DNA of 10,813 bases from Candidatus Poseidonia alphae (GTDB lineage Archaea > Thermoplasmatota > Poseidoniia > Poseidoniales > Poseidoniaceae), in contig DAVD01000026.1 of NCBI GenBank assembly GCA_002505405.1, positions 1 to 10,813 of the forward strand. Direction: 5' to 3'. This document shows, piece after piece, positions 1 to 6,982 of this stretch. A model generated the notes under the pieces. It had not been told where the DNA came from, ran no database searches, and was given only the letters and a program-made list of their open reading frames with translations. Made by a program: the position numbers and the translations under genes. Within the stretch, counting starts at the first letter, position 1. Each line of letters starts with the position of its first letter.

Positions 1-17
1 GACTCTTTTGGGGTGAT

Positions 18-30
18 AAAGCAGTGCTTT
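18..30. other. Small inverted repeat beyond the carB stop
   Basis: AAAGCA-G-TGCTTT is a perfect 13-bp palindrome starting 8 bases past the carB stop. As RNA it could form only a five-pair stem with a three-base loop, and no T-run follows on the minus strand, so it is a weak candidate for a 3'-end or termination signal. It could be chance. Confidence 0.2.
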
Positions 31-37
31 TGACCAG

Positions 38-3000
38 TCAATAATGGACGGTGAGTTTTCTTGGTTCTAACGTTTCTTCAATTCGAGCCCGCATAGCAGC
101 AGCCTCCATTGTTGCTCCTCGCATGGTCGTCACAAACGGGATGTTCAATTCGACCGCAAGACGGCGCATCATGTTGCCATCACGAACTGCCCCCCCTGAG
201 ATGGTAGGGACGTTAACAATAAAGGAAACTTTGCCTTGACGCATCAAATCAAGGGCATCAGGGTGCTTTCCTTCTGCGATTCTATAGACTGTTGCGACAG
301 GGATGTCGTGGCGGCGCAGGGCGTCAGAAGTACCCCCTGTAGCATACAATGTGAACCCTAAATCCACCAACTCACGAGCAACCGGAACAAGGCTCTCTTT
401 GTCTTCGTCTCGAACGGTGAGGTACGCACCTCCTGATGTTGCGACTGGAATTTCGGTGGCTAAACGCGCTTTGAGGTAAGCCAAATCAGCACGCTCATCC
501 GAACCGTAGACTTCTCCGGTGGATTTCATCTCTGGCCCTGGCGCAGGGTCCAATCCACGAAGCTTGATGAACGGGAACACCGGTGCTTTTACACAAACTT
601 GACCCGTTGTTCTGCGAGGGATGGTTTGGGACGAAAGCGGTTGTCCAATGGTGACGCGTGCTGCGATACGGGCAAGAGGTAAACCGGACGATTTTGCAAC
701 AAATGGAACCGTTCGTGATGACCGTGGATTGACTTCCAAAACATAGAGGTCATCTCCTTGAATTGCAAATTGAATGTTAAAGCAGCCCTTGATGTTCAAG
801 CCCAAACCGATGATCTTAGTTTGTTCAGCGACTCGCTTGAGCATGTCATCTGAGATGTTTTGAGTCGGAATAAAGCAGGTCGAGTCGCCCGAATGGATAC
901 CGGCCTCCTCCAAATGCTCCATAATGGCTCCAACCAAAACCTCCTCACCATCTGCTGCTGCGTCAACATCCAATTCAGTGGCGTGACCTAAGTATTCATC
1001 AACAAGCAGTGGCTTGTCAGGAGCAAGGTATGCGTCCCTGAGGTATCCGTCCAATTGCTGTTGGTTGGATAAAATCTCCATACCGCGCCCTCCGAGAACA
1101 TAGGAGGGGCGAATCAAGACGGGATACCCGATTTCTTTAACCGCCGCCCGTAGATCATCAGCCGATGTTCCCGTTGCCCCGCGAGGCATTTTTAGGCCGC
1201 TACGTGAAGCAAATGCTTCGAAACGTTCTCGGTCGCTTGCTTCGTCAATAGCGTCACAAGAAGTTCCCATGATTCGGAGGTCCAGCCCCTTGAGGCGGAG
1301 GTCGGGCAAACGTTGCTCCAACGGCAAAGCGAGATTGATGGCAGTCTGCCCACCAAACTGAAGAAGAATACCGTGGGCTCGTTCACGCAGAAGGATTTCA
1401 CTCACATATTCCAAGGTCAACGGGTCAAAATAAAGTCGGTCGGAGGTATCAAAGTCAGTAGAAACCGTTTCGGGATTGTTGTTGATGATGATGGCATCTT
1501 TACCTGCTTCACGGATAGCCTTTACGGCGTGGACACACCCGTAGTCAAATTCGATGCCTTGTCCAATGCGAATTGGACCGCTTCCGATGGTCACCAATCG
1601 GTCTTTTGTTCGTTCTTCTAGATTCGGCAAGAGGTCGATCCCAGGGGAGCCAAACGGCTCGTAAGTGGAATAATAGTACGGCGTTTTCGCAGCAAATTCG
1701 GCAGCGCACGAATCCACCATACGGTAAATTGGGTGAAGGCTCAGTTCATGCCGACGTTGCATTACTGCACGCTCGCCTTGACCTGATGCCAGCGACTTCA
1801 GTCCTTCAGCGGGGAATCCTGCAAGAGCATCTGCAATGTGGGCATCACTGAATCCGTGGCTCTTCCAGCGACGCAGTTCCTTCTCTGTCAATTCGGTTGG
1901 AGATACGCCCCGGGCGGTAATCTCGGCTTCCATCTGAGCCAATCGCTCAAACCCGTAAAGGAACCAACGTGTGATGCGTGTAATCTCGTGAACGCGTTCA
2001 ACGCCCCACCCTCTACGAAGCGCTTCAATAACAGCACCCATTCGCCGGTCCGTTGCAATTTTGCACCAATCCACAAGGGTGCTATCAGGGAGGGCTTCAT
2101 GGGCACGCTCTGACATTCCTTCCCCTTCGGATTCGTCTGCTCTTGTTAGCGGACGGGGATGCGCACATCCTTGTTCAAGGGAAGCCCAAGCCTTGAGGAA
2201 AGCCTCTTCGAAGTTCCGACCGATGGCCATGACTTCACCAGTTGATTTCATGGAGGTACCGAGCGTACGGTCTGCGGTTCTGAATTTGTCAAAGGGCCAC
2301 CTTGGGATTTTCACAACACAATAATCCAATGTCGGTTCAAAGGCCGCGGTGGTGCCGTCACCTGTAATCGGATTTGGAAGTTCATCCAAAGTGTATCCTA
2401 CAGCGATCTTGGCCGCCATTCGAGCAATTGGATATCCAGTGGCTTTTGAGGCCAATGCCGAGGAACGTGAAACGCGAGGGTTGACTTCAATGACTCGGAT
2501 TTCTCCAGTAAATTGATTGAAGGCGAATTGAACGTTACACCCTCCTTTAATGTTCAAGGCCCGAATCAAGGCCAACGCTTGGTTTCGCAAACGTTGATGG
2601 TCAGCATCGCTGAAGGATTGCAGCGGAGCCACGACGGTTGACTCCCCGGTATGCACGCCCATTGGGTCAATGTTTTCCATGGTGCAAACAATGGTTGCAT
2701 TGTCTGCTTCATCTCGCATAACTTCGTATTCAAGTTCCTGCCATCCCAAAATTGATTCTTCGATGAGAACCTGAGAAATGCGTGAATTCCTCAATCCGAG
2801 TTGTGAGATTTCTACCAACTCGCCCAAGTCTCGTGCAGTGCCTCCACCAAGACCTCCTAGGGTAAATGCCGGGCGGACTAAAATGGGCCAACTTCCGATC
2901 AAATCTGCTGCAGCAATGACTTCATTAATGGTATTGCAAGCCACTGCTTGACTGATTGGCAGTTGAATGGACTCGCAGACTTGGTTGAACAATTCCCGGT

Positions 3001-3382
3001 CTTCTGCTTTATCGATGGCTTCCAAATCAGAACCGATGAGTTCGATATTCAGGCGTTCAAGGGTTCCGTTGTGGGACAGTTCACTCGCGATGTTGAGGGC
3101 TGTTTGACCGCCCATTCCCGCCAGCAGAGCACAAGGTCGTTCAAGTTCCATAATTCGTGCAATCGTGTCAGGGAGAAGCGGTTCAATGTAAACCACATCG
3201 GCCATTTCAGGGTCGTTTTGAATCGTAGCGGGATTGGAATTTACCAAAATAACACGGTATCCGTCTTCCCTAAGCGCTTGAACCGCTTGGGAACCCGAAA
3301 AGTCAAACTCGGCAGCTTGGCCGATTTTAATCGGTCCGCTACCCAAGACTAATATCGTCTCCAAATCATCACGGCGAGGCAT
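38..3382 (-). CDS. carB: Carbamoyl-phosphate synthase large subunit
   Basis: Makes carbamoyl phosphate from bicarbonate, ATP and ammonia tunnelled from CarA, feeding pyrimidine and arginine synthesis in the cytoplasm. Read from the ATG at 3382 it is 1114 residues. The two homologous halves are plain: GSGPIKIGQAAEFD (14-27) with the first ATP-grasp loop RPAFTLGGLGGG (170-181), and GSGPIRIGQGIEFDY (600-614) with the second, RPSYVLGGRG (758-767). Metal-binding IEVNPR and LEVNPR motifs lie near 298-303 and 882-887. A C-terminal MGS-like allosteric domain follows from about 985 (YATGGTSDAL 1013-1022). It is about 40 residues longer than the E. coli enzyme as I remember it; part of the excess is an acidic insert at about 407-437 in the oligomerisation domain. 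The start is chosen because GGGGGTGA ends 6 nt before it; a GTG one codon earlier is the alternative. The ATG shares one base with the carA stop (TGATG), implying coupled translation. Confidence 0.97.
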   Translation of the reverse strand: MPRRDDLETILVLGSGPIKIGQAAEFDFSGSQAVQALREDGYRVILVNSNPATIQNDPEMADVVYIEPLLPDTIARIMELERPCALLAGMGGQTALNIASELSHNGTLERLNIELIGSDLEAIDKAEDRELFNQVCESIQLPISQAVACNTINEVIAAADLIGSWPILVRPAFTLGGLGGGTARDLGELVEISQLGLRNSRISQVLIEESILGWQELEYEVMRDEADNATIVCTMENIDPMGVHTGESTVVAPLQSFSDADHQRLRNQALALIRALNIKGGCNVQFAFNQFTGEIRVIEVNPRVSRSSALASKATGYPIARMAAKIAVGYTLDELPNPITGDGTTAAFEPTLDYCVVKIPRWPFDKFRTADRTLGTSMKSTGEVMAIGRNFEEAFLKAWASLEQGCAHPRPLTRADESEGEGMSERAHEALPDSTLVDWCKIATDRRMGAVIEALRRGWGVERVHEITRITRWFLYGFERLAQMEAEITARGVSPTELTEKELRRWKSHGFSDAHIADALAGFPAEGLKSLASGQGERAVMQRRHELSLHPIYRMVDSCAAEFAAKTPYYYSTYEPFGSPGIDLLPNLEERTKDRLVTIGSGPIRIGQGIEFDYGCVHAVKAIREAGKDAIIINNNPETVSTDFDTSDRLYFDPLTLEYVSEILLRERAHGILLQFGGQTAINLALPLEQRLPDLRLKGLDLRIMGTSCDAIDEASDRERFEAFASRSGLKMPRGATGTSADDLRAAVKEIGYPVLIRPSYVLGGRGMEILSNQQQLDGYLRDAYLAPDKPLLVDEYLGHATELDVDAAADGEEVLVGAIMEHLEEAGIHSGDSTCFIPTQNISDDMLKRVAEQTKIIGLGLNIKGCFNIQFAIQGDDLYVLEVNPRSSRTVPFVAKSSGLPLARIAARVTIGQPLSSQTIPRRTTGQVCVKAPVFPFIKLRGLDPAPGPEMKSTGEVYGSDERADLAYLKARLATEIPVATSGGAYLTVRDEDKESLVPVARELVDLGFTLYATGGTSDALRRHDIPVATVYRIAEGKHPDALDLMRQGKVSFIVNVPTISGGAVRDGNMMRRLAVELNIPFVTTMRGATMEAAAMRARIEETLEPRKLTVHY

Positions 3383-4689
3383 CACTGTTCACCCCCAAGG
3401 TGAGCGTCGACAACGGCTCTGAAACGCAGGAAGAGATGGGTCGCGTCGTGTGGTCCAGGGCATGCTTCAGGATGGAATTGGACGGTGAAACATGGTTTAC
3501 CGATGACATCAAGCCCTTCTACGGTTCCATCATTAGCATTGACATAGCGAACCTCAACCTCAGCACCGTGTTGGTTCGGTGAAGGCGAGGACGAAGCCCC
3601 TGTGGGATGGGCTGCGAGCATACCGTCTTGGGGATGAGCAACTGCAAAGCCATGATTCTGGCTGGTAATGGCTACAGTTCCTTCCTTGAGGTCCACCACC
3701 GGTTGGTTCGCTCCACGATGACCGTATCGCATTTTGTAAGTTTGCAAGCCCGATGCAAGACCCATCAACTGATGTCCAAGACAAATCCCCATCACTGGAA
3801 GACCGTCTTTAACCGCTTCAGCAAGGGTGTTTCGGGCAGATGTCGCCATTCCTGGATGGGCGGGGTCACCTGGCCCGTTTGAACAAAAGAGAGCATCGAT
3901 GTTGTAGGTGTTCTTCAAAACGCCGTATGGCGTATGAGGAGGACACCAAACCACATCAAAATACATGCAGAGATGGCGTAAAATATTGTATTTCACACCG
4001 CAATCAAGGACACCCAATCGCGGTTTTCTAACCCCTAAATCGTCCGTAACCCCGGGATTTAATTCGACCGGTTCGTCAATAGAAACTTCATCCACGAGGT
4101 CTTCCAATTCCGGGGAAGAAAGCGATTCCAACTTAGCTTTCAACTTGTCTTCTTGACCGATGGGGCCAAAGACACAGAGGACTGTCCCCAGTTCACGGAC
4201 ACGGCGGGTAATCGCCCGCGTGTCAATCTTCTGAATACCAGGAACGCCATGAAGTCTCAGCAATTCATCAACCGTTCCGATTGAATTGCGGTGATCGGGT
4301 TGGTGCATGGCATGACGTACAACCACGCCTCGAGGCCAAACACGTTTGGATTCAGAGGTCCCATGGTGTATTCCGTAGTTCCCGATCAAGGGGTAAGTGA
4401 AGGTCAACACCTGTCCTGCAAAGGAAGGGTCGGTCAGAGATTCTTGATAGCCCATCATACCGGTGGTGAAGACCAGTTCTCCTGCACCCGCTTGTTTGGC
4501 TCCAAACAGTTCACCCTCGTACCGTCCACCATCCGCAGTCAAAAGAACACCAGGGCCCGATGCACCCTCTGGAATCTGGACCCCTTCAACAAGTCCGTCG
4601 GCGGCATCACCGATGTCCAAAGATGACGGGTTGTAGAGCCGATGAGTAGCGGGAAGTGAACGCCCATTTTGGAGTTCGCTTCCTAACAT
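3382..4689 (-). CDS. carA: Carbamoyl-phosphate synthase small (glutaminase) subunit
   Basis: Hydrolyses glutamine and passes ammonia to CarB. The 435-residue protein has the CarA-specific N-terminal domain (LLTADGGRYEGELFGA about 49-64, then TGMMGYQESLTDPSF 76-90) and a class I glutamine amidotransferase domain from about 224. The nucleophile is Cys303 in GICLGHQ, and the His406/Glu408 pair is in QFHPEACPGPHDA. It is roughly 50 residues longer than the E. coli protein. About 45 of these are an N-terminal extension before the conserved domain, and a Ser/Pro-rich insert lies at about 360-377, between HGFAV and the VEVRYVN strand. No Shine-Dalgarno precedes the ATG at 4689 and no better internal start was found, so a leaderless message or a mis-set start are both possible. 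It is first in the carAB unit; 121 bp separate it from trm56 upstream. Confidence 0.96.
   Translation of the reverse strand: MLGSELQNGRSLPATHRLYNPSSLDIGDAADGLVEGVQIPEGASGPGVLLTADGGRYEGELFGAKQAGAGELVFTTGMMGYQESLTDPSFAGQVLTFTYPLIGNYGIHHGTSESKRVWPRGVVVRHAMHQPDHRNSIGTVDELLRLHGVPGIQKIDTRAITRRVRELGTVLCVFGPIGQEDKLKAKLESLSSPELEDLVDEVSIDEPVELNPGVTDDLGVRKPRLGVLDCGVKYNILRHLCMYFDVVWCPPHTPYGVLKNTYNIDALFCSNGPGDPAHPGMATSARNTLAEAVKDGLPVMGICLGHQLMGLASGLQTYKMRYGHRGANQPVVDLKEGTVAITSQNHGFAVAHPQDGMLAAHPTGASSSPSPNQHGAEVEVRYVNANDGTVEGLDVIGKPCFTVQFHPEACPGPHDATHLFLRFRAVVDAHLGGEQ
3389..3396 (-). promoter_or_regulatory. Shine-Dalgarno for carB
   Basis: On the minus strand this reads GGGGGTGA, six bases before the ATG at 3382 and only three before the GTG at 3385. 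The spacing favours the ATG as the carB start. The site lies inside the last codons of carA, so reinitiation by the same ribosomes is likely. Confidence 0.6.
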
Positions 4690-4708
4690 CGTATTTGGTC
4701 GTCAACGG

Positions 4709-4729
4709 ACACCCATAATGATTGGGTGT
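4709..4729. promoter_or_regulatory. Perfect inverted repeat upstream of carA, candidate operator or leader hairpin
   Basis: The plus strand reads ACACCCA, seven spacer bases (TAATGAT), then TGGGTGT: perfect 7-bp arms. It lies 20-40 bases ahead of the carA ATG. On the minus strand the spacer and inner arm give CATTATGG, whose TTATGG starts 29 bases upstream of the ATG, where an archaeal TATA box would sit for a leaderless transcript. A protein on the dyad would then block TBP. If transcription starts further upstream, the repeat could instead form an RNA hairpin in the leader. The repeat is seen; its role is inferred. Confidence 0.4.
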
Positions 4730-4751
4730 GAGTTTGATTGGATGAAGGAAC

Positions 4752-4772
4752 TCAAAATAGGGTCAAAAATAG
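4752..4772. promoter_or_regulatory. Tandem A/T-rich near-repeat between trm56 and carA
   Basis: On the plus strand TCAAAATAG (4752-4760) and TCAAAAATAG (4763-4772) begin 11 bp apart, one helical turn. On the minus strand they read CTATTTTTGA and CTATTTTGA, located 63-83 bases upstream of the carA ATG. They could be an upstream TATA-like element or regulator half-sites for carA. Equally, the T5 and T4 tracts, together with T-rich sequence right after the trm56 stop (4797-4810), could terminate the trm56 transcript, since archaeal termination uses T-tracts. Confidence 0.3.
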
Positions 4773-4810
4773 ATTCAATACGATTCTTAGTGATGCGAAC
4801 AAATAACAAC

Positions 4811-5422
4811 TTACTTCTCATTTTCCCGCTCTTTATCATGAACTGACTTCCCACGAGCGGAGGGCTCAATCACAAGCCGTGCATCTGGGAAGTGGCGCTC
4901 GGTTCCACCGTCCCCAAACCACGCCTCCATGAACAGTGCTAAAGCGGCGACTTCCGAGTGCGGTTGATTGCCTACAGCCACGTTGTATTGCGAATGTTTG
5001 AACACATCACCAGGCACCTTAGCCCCTCCAACAATAAGAACCACTGGACGGTCACGGCGAATTTGAGGAATCACCTCTCGGTAAGGCTGACCGTACATGG
5101 TAAGGTGAATCGCAACACCGGGTTCACCGTCCCCTGCATCATCCTCAACGAAGCGCTTCAGCCACCCCATTGAGCCCTTGATGTGTTCACAAGACATCGC
5201 TCCTCCGAAGCGTTCGTTAACCGAAGCCACATTTTCAAAGAGGTCGTCATCTTCATCCCCAGCTAAAAGAAAGCGAGTACCACCGAGTGCTCTCGAAACT
5301 AAGGCCAGGTGCGTGGTAATTCGTGGGTCACGGCCCTTGCGGTACCCCAAACGAAGCACATTGAACGGCGTGTCGGCCATGTGCAGACGACTGGCCTCGC
5401 CCACATGAGCGTAGCGGCTCAT
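4811..5422 (-). CDS. trm56: Archaeal tRNA (cytidine(56)-2'-O)-methyltransferase, Trm56
   Basis: Predicted to methylate the 2'-O of C56 in the tRNA T-loop using S-adenosylmethionine. In its family this protein-only enzyme belongs to the SPOUT (alpha/beta-knot) superfamily. The 203-residue product begins its domain at VLRLGYRKGRDPRITTHLALVSRA (about 22-45). It carries the characteristic knot segment VLIVGGAKVPGDVF (128-141) and, after it, YNVAVGNQPHSEVAALALF (146-164), which I recognise as family-diagnostic. The C-terminal tail (about 175-203) is charged and not conserved as far as I know. The ATG at 5422 is preferred because it overlaps the upstream stop as ATGA. An internal ATG at 5380 (MADTPF, residue 15) would start closer to the conserved domain; neither has a well-placed Shine-Dalgarno. 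It is second in a two-gene unit with a membrane protein. Confidence 0.92.
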   Translation of the reverse strand: MSRYAHVGEASRLHMADTPFNVLRLGYRKGRDPRITTHLALVSRALGGTRFLLAGDEDDDLFENVASVNERFGGAMSCEHIKGSMGWLKRFVEDDAGDGEPGVAIHLTMYGQPYREVIPQIRRDRPVVLIVGGAKVPGDVFKHSQYNVAVGNQPHSEVAALALFMEAWFGDGGTERHFPDARLVIEPSARGKSVHDKERENEK

Positions 5423-6063
5423 TCGGTCTTATCGATGATCGCCTCGGATGATGGTGAAGCATCTGGCATACCCGTAAATTCGTAATCGTTTGAATCAATA
5501 AACCGAATCAGCCAATTCAACAACATGGCGTTGACAAGGAGATTGGACCCCATCGACATCCCACCCCAGAGGGCTCCGAGTCGTACGGTTCTCCAAAGAC
5601 CGTCTGCCGTGGAAAGGTCGCCGGTTGCAACAAAGGAGCCAATTAACGGCTCTACAACGTAGAGACCTGCAAGAATGAGCATCCCACCTGCGGCGGTTGA
5701 AGGGAATATTTTTCCCATATCTCTACTGAATTCAGTGAGGATGGCGGAGAGCAACGAGAGGATCATCACGGCAAAGGCGACCTGGCCGAAATTAAGTCCA
5801 AAAAATACCGAGATGCCTTGGCTCATGTTATCGTCTTGTGAATAAATACCCAACCACCAGACGGCCACCATGAGGGTAATGAGCATCCCGCCTAAGCGTG
5901 ATGTGCTGGCTGCTTTATCGAAAACCTCTTGCAAATTTCTTGGTTTGAGGCGGCGAATGATGCGCTCAGCAAATTCAGAATCACTGACCGATGCACCATT
6001 GACCGAATCCGACCCTGCAGCAACAGGAATCGTGCTCATCGATGATGGTTCGGCCTCGGACAT
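5419..6063 (-). CDS. Uncharacterised four-helix membrane protein
   Basis: I do not recognise this 214-residue protein. The first 55 residues are polar and Ser/Ala-rich, ending in a basic stretch (ERIIRRLKPRN, 33-43). About four hydrophobic segments follow: 59-74, 86-109, 122-146 and 162-188. The third and fourth contain small-residue runs (STAAGGMLILAG; GALWGGMSMGSN) that suggest close helix packing. The last 25 residues are acidic and polar. There is no signal peptide and no visible catalytic motif. The positive-inside rule places the basic N-terminal region in the cytoplasm. AAGGT lies about 7 nt before the ATG at 6063. Its stop overlaps the trm56 start as ATGA, so the two are probably co-translated, yet nothing in its sequence links it to tRNA. 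It is divergent from folP. That it is a real gene is supported by the overlap, the hydrophobic pattern and a tight fit between neighbours. Confidence 0.82.
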   Translation of the reverse strand: MSEAEPSSMSTIPVAAGSDSVNGASVSDSEFAERIIRRLKPRNLQEVFDKAASTSRLGGMLITLMVAVWWLGIYSQDDNMSQGISVFFGLNFGQVAFAVMILSLLSAILTEFSRDMGKIFPSTAAGGMLILAGLYVVEPLIGSFVATGDLSTADGLWRTVRLGALWGGMSMGSNLLVNAMLLNWLIRFIDSNDYEFTGMPDASPSSEAIIDKTE

Positions 6064-6084
6064 ACGAGTACCTTCTTCGTCACA

Positions 6085-6092
6085 TCTTATGA
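6085..6092. promoter_or_regulatory. TATA-like element shared by the divergent membrane protein and folP genes
   Basis: TCTTATGA on the plus strand reads TCATAAGA on the minus strand. The first base of TTATGA (6087) is 29 bases before the folP ATG at 6116. The first base of TCATAA on the other strand (6092) is 29 bases before the membrane protein ATG at 6063. One TBP site could serve both directions. Against this for folP, a transcript starting about 25 bases downstream would leave out the Shine-Dalgarno at 6106-6112. Confidence 0.35.
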
Positions 6093-6105
6093 AACCTGTC
6101 GCTTT

Positions 6106-6112
6106 GGAGGTG
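6106..6112 (+). promoter_or_regulatory. Shine-Dalgarno for folP
   Basis: GGAGGTG lies three bases before the ATG at 6116 (five bases if counted from the GGAGG core). It sits downstream of the alternative in-frame ATG at 6089, so it decides in favour of 6116. Confidence 0.55.
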
Positions 6113-6115
6113 TTA

Positions 6116-6979
6116 ATGGTGACCGACTCGGGAGTGTCTCATCCGCGCCGAAAGCGGATTATTGAAGGTCTGAAACAGAACCAGGGTTTTCCTCAAATCA
6201 TGGGAATCATCAACGTCACCTCGGATTCCTTCTTTGAAGGAAGTCGTGCTCTTTCACCAGAAGATGCCGTGGAGCGGGCTTTGGCCATGTGGGCATCTGG
6301 AGCAACATGGGTCGACATTGGAGGTGAATCGACCCGCCCAGGAGCAGAACCGGTTGATGAAGAAGAGGAGATACTACGCGTCGTCCCCGTCATAAGAGCC
6401 TTGAAGATGGCCAACCCCGATGGATTGATCTCAATTGATACGCGCCATGCTTCGGTTGCACATGAAGCCCTGAAGGCAGGCGCAGACATGGTCAACGACG
6501 TGTCGGGACTTGGCGATAAGGCGATGATTGAAACGGTGCTTGAATGGAAGGCTGCGATATGTATCATGCACATGCAGGGTGAACCAGGGACGATGCAATC
6601 AAAGCCCCATTACGAGAATTGCGTTGAAGAAGTGCGCACCTACCTGGCCAATCAATGCAACTTGCTGACAGATCAGGGCCACCCAAAGGAACTCATATGC
6701 ATTGACCCTGGAATTGGATTTGGTAAGGACCACGGCCACAATATTTCTTTACTCAAAGCGGGGAGAACCATCGGTGAAGACCCTTCAATGAGCGTTCTTT
6801 GGGGTGTTTCTCGTAAACGAATCGTTGGCCACCTTACTGGACACGAGCATGCAGATGACCGTTTAGCAGGAACATTGGGCCTTGCTGCTGTTGCAGCCTC
6901 CCTTGGGATCAACATTCTGAGAGTACATGATGTTCAAGAACACGTGGACCTCTTTTCAACAATGAAGCCGTTTGATTGA
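6116..6979 (+). CDS. folP: Dihydropteroate synthase
   Basis: Condenses p-aminobenzoate with dihydropterin pyrophosphate to form dihydropteroate in folate synthesis; the family is the sulfonamide target. The 287-residue TIM-barrel protein has all the family blocks in order. These are MGIINVTSDSF (29-39), VDIGGESTRPG (66-76), ISIDTRHASVA (106-116), ADMVNDVSG (123-131), MHMQGEPGTMQ (151-161), CIDPGIGFGK (195-204), GVSRKRIVG (230-238) and LRVHDV (268-273). The first loop reads NVTSDSFFEGS rather than the common NVTPDSFSDGG, a small departure near the pterin/pyrophosphate side. The ATG at 6116 is chosen over 6089 because of GGAGGTG just ahead. The open frame continues upstream to 5870, but that part lies opposite the membrane protein gene and is not needed. 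It ends 3 bp from the convergent TraB gene. I see no other folate gene here. Confidence 0.95.
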   Translation: MVTDSGVSHPRRKRIIEGLKQNQGFPQIMGIINVTSDSFFEGSRALSPEDAVERALAMWASGATWVDIGGESTRPGAEPVDEEEEILRVVPVIRALKMANPDGLISIDTRHASVAHEALKAGADMVNDVSGLGDKAMIETVLEWKAAICIMHMQGEPGTMQSKPHYENCVEEVRTYLANQCNLLTDQGHPKELICIDPGIGFGKDHGHNISLLKAGRTIGEDPSMSVLWGVSRKRIVGHLTGHEHADDRLAGTLGLAAVAASLGINILRVHDVQEHVDLFSTMKPFD

Positions 6980-6982
6980 GGA

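Noticed and set aside
1..37. A possible rho-independent-type terminator after carB
   Set aside because: The palindrome at 18-30 has a short A/T-rich stem and no following T-run on the minus strand, so it is listed only as an inverted repeat.
2948..3352. A 134-codon plus-strand frame opposite the start of carB
   Set aside because: It is the antisense of highly conserved CarB sequence and shows no family motif or ribosome binding site that I can see.
5870..6115. N-terminal extension of folP to 5870 or to the ATG at 6089
   Set aside because: The part before 6063 is antisense to the membrane protein gene. The ATG at 6089 lacks a Shine-Dalgarno and falls inside the TATA-like element, whereas GGAGGTG precedes 6116.
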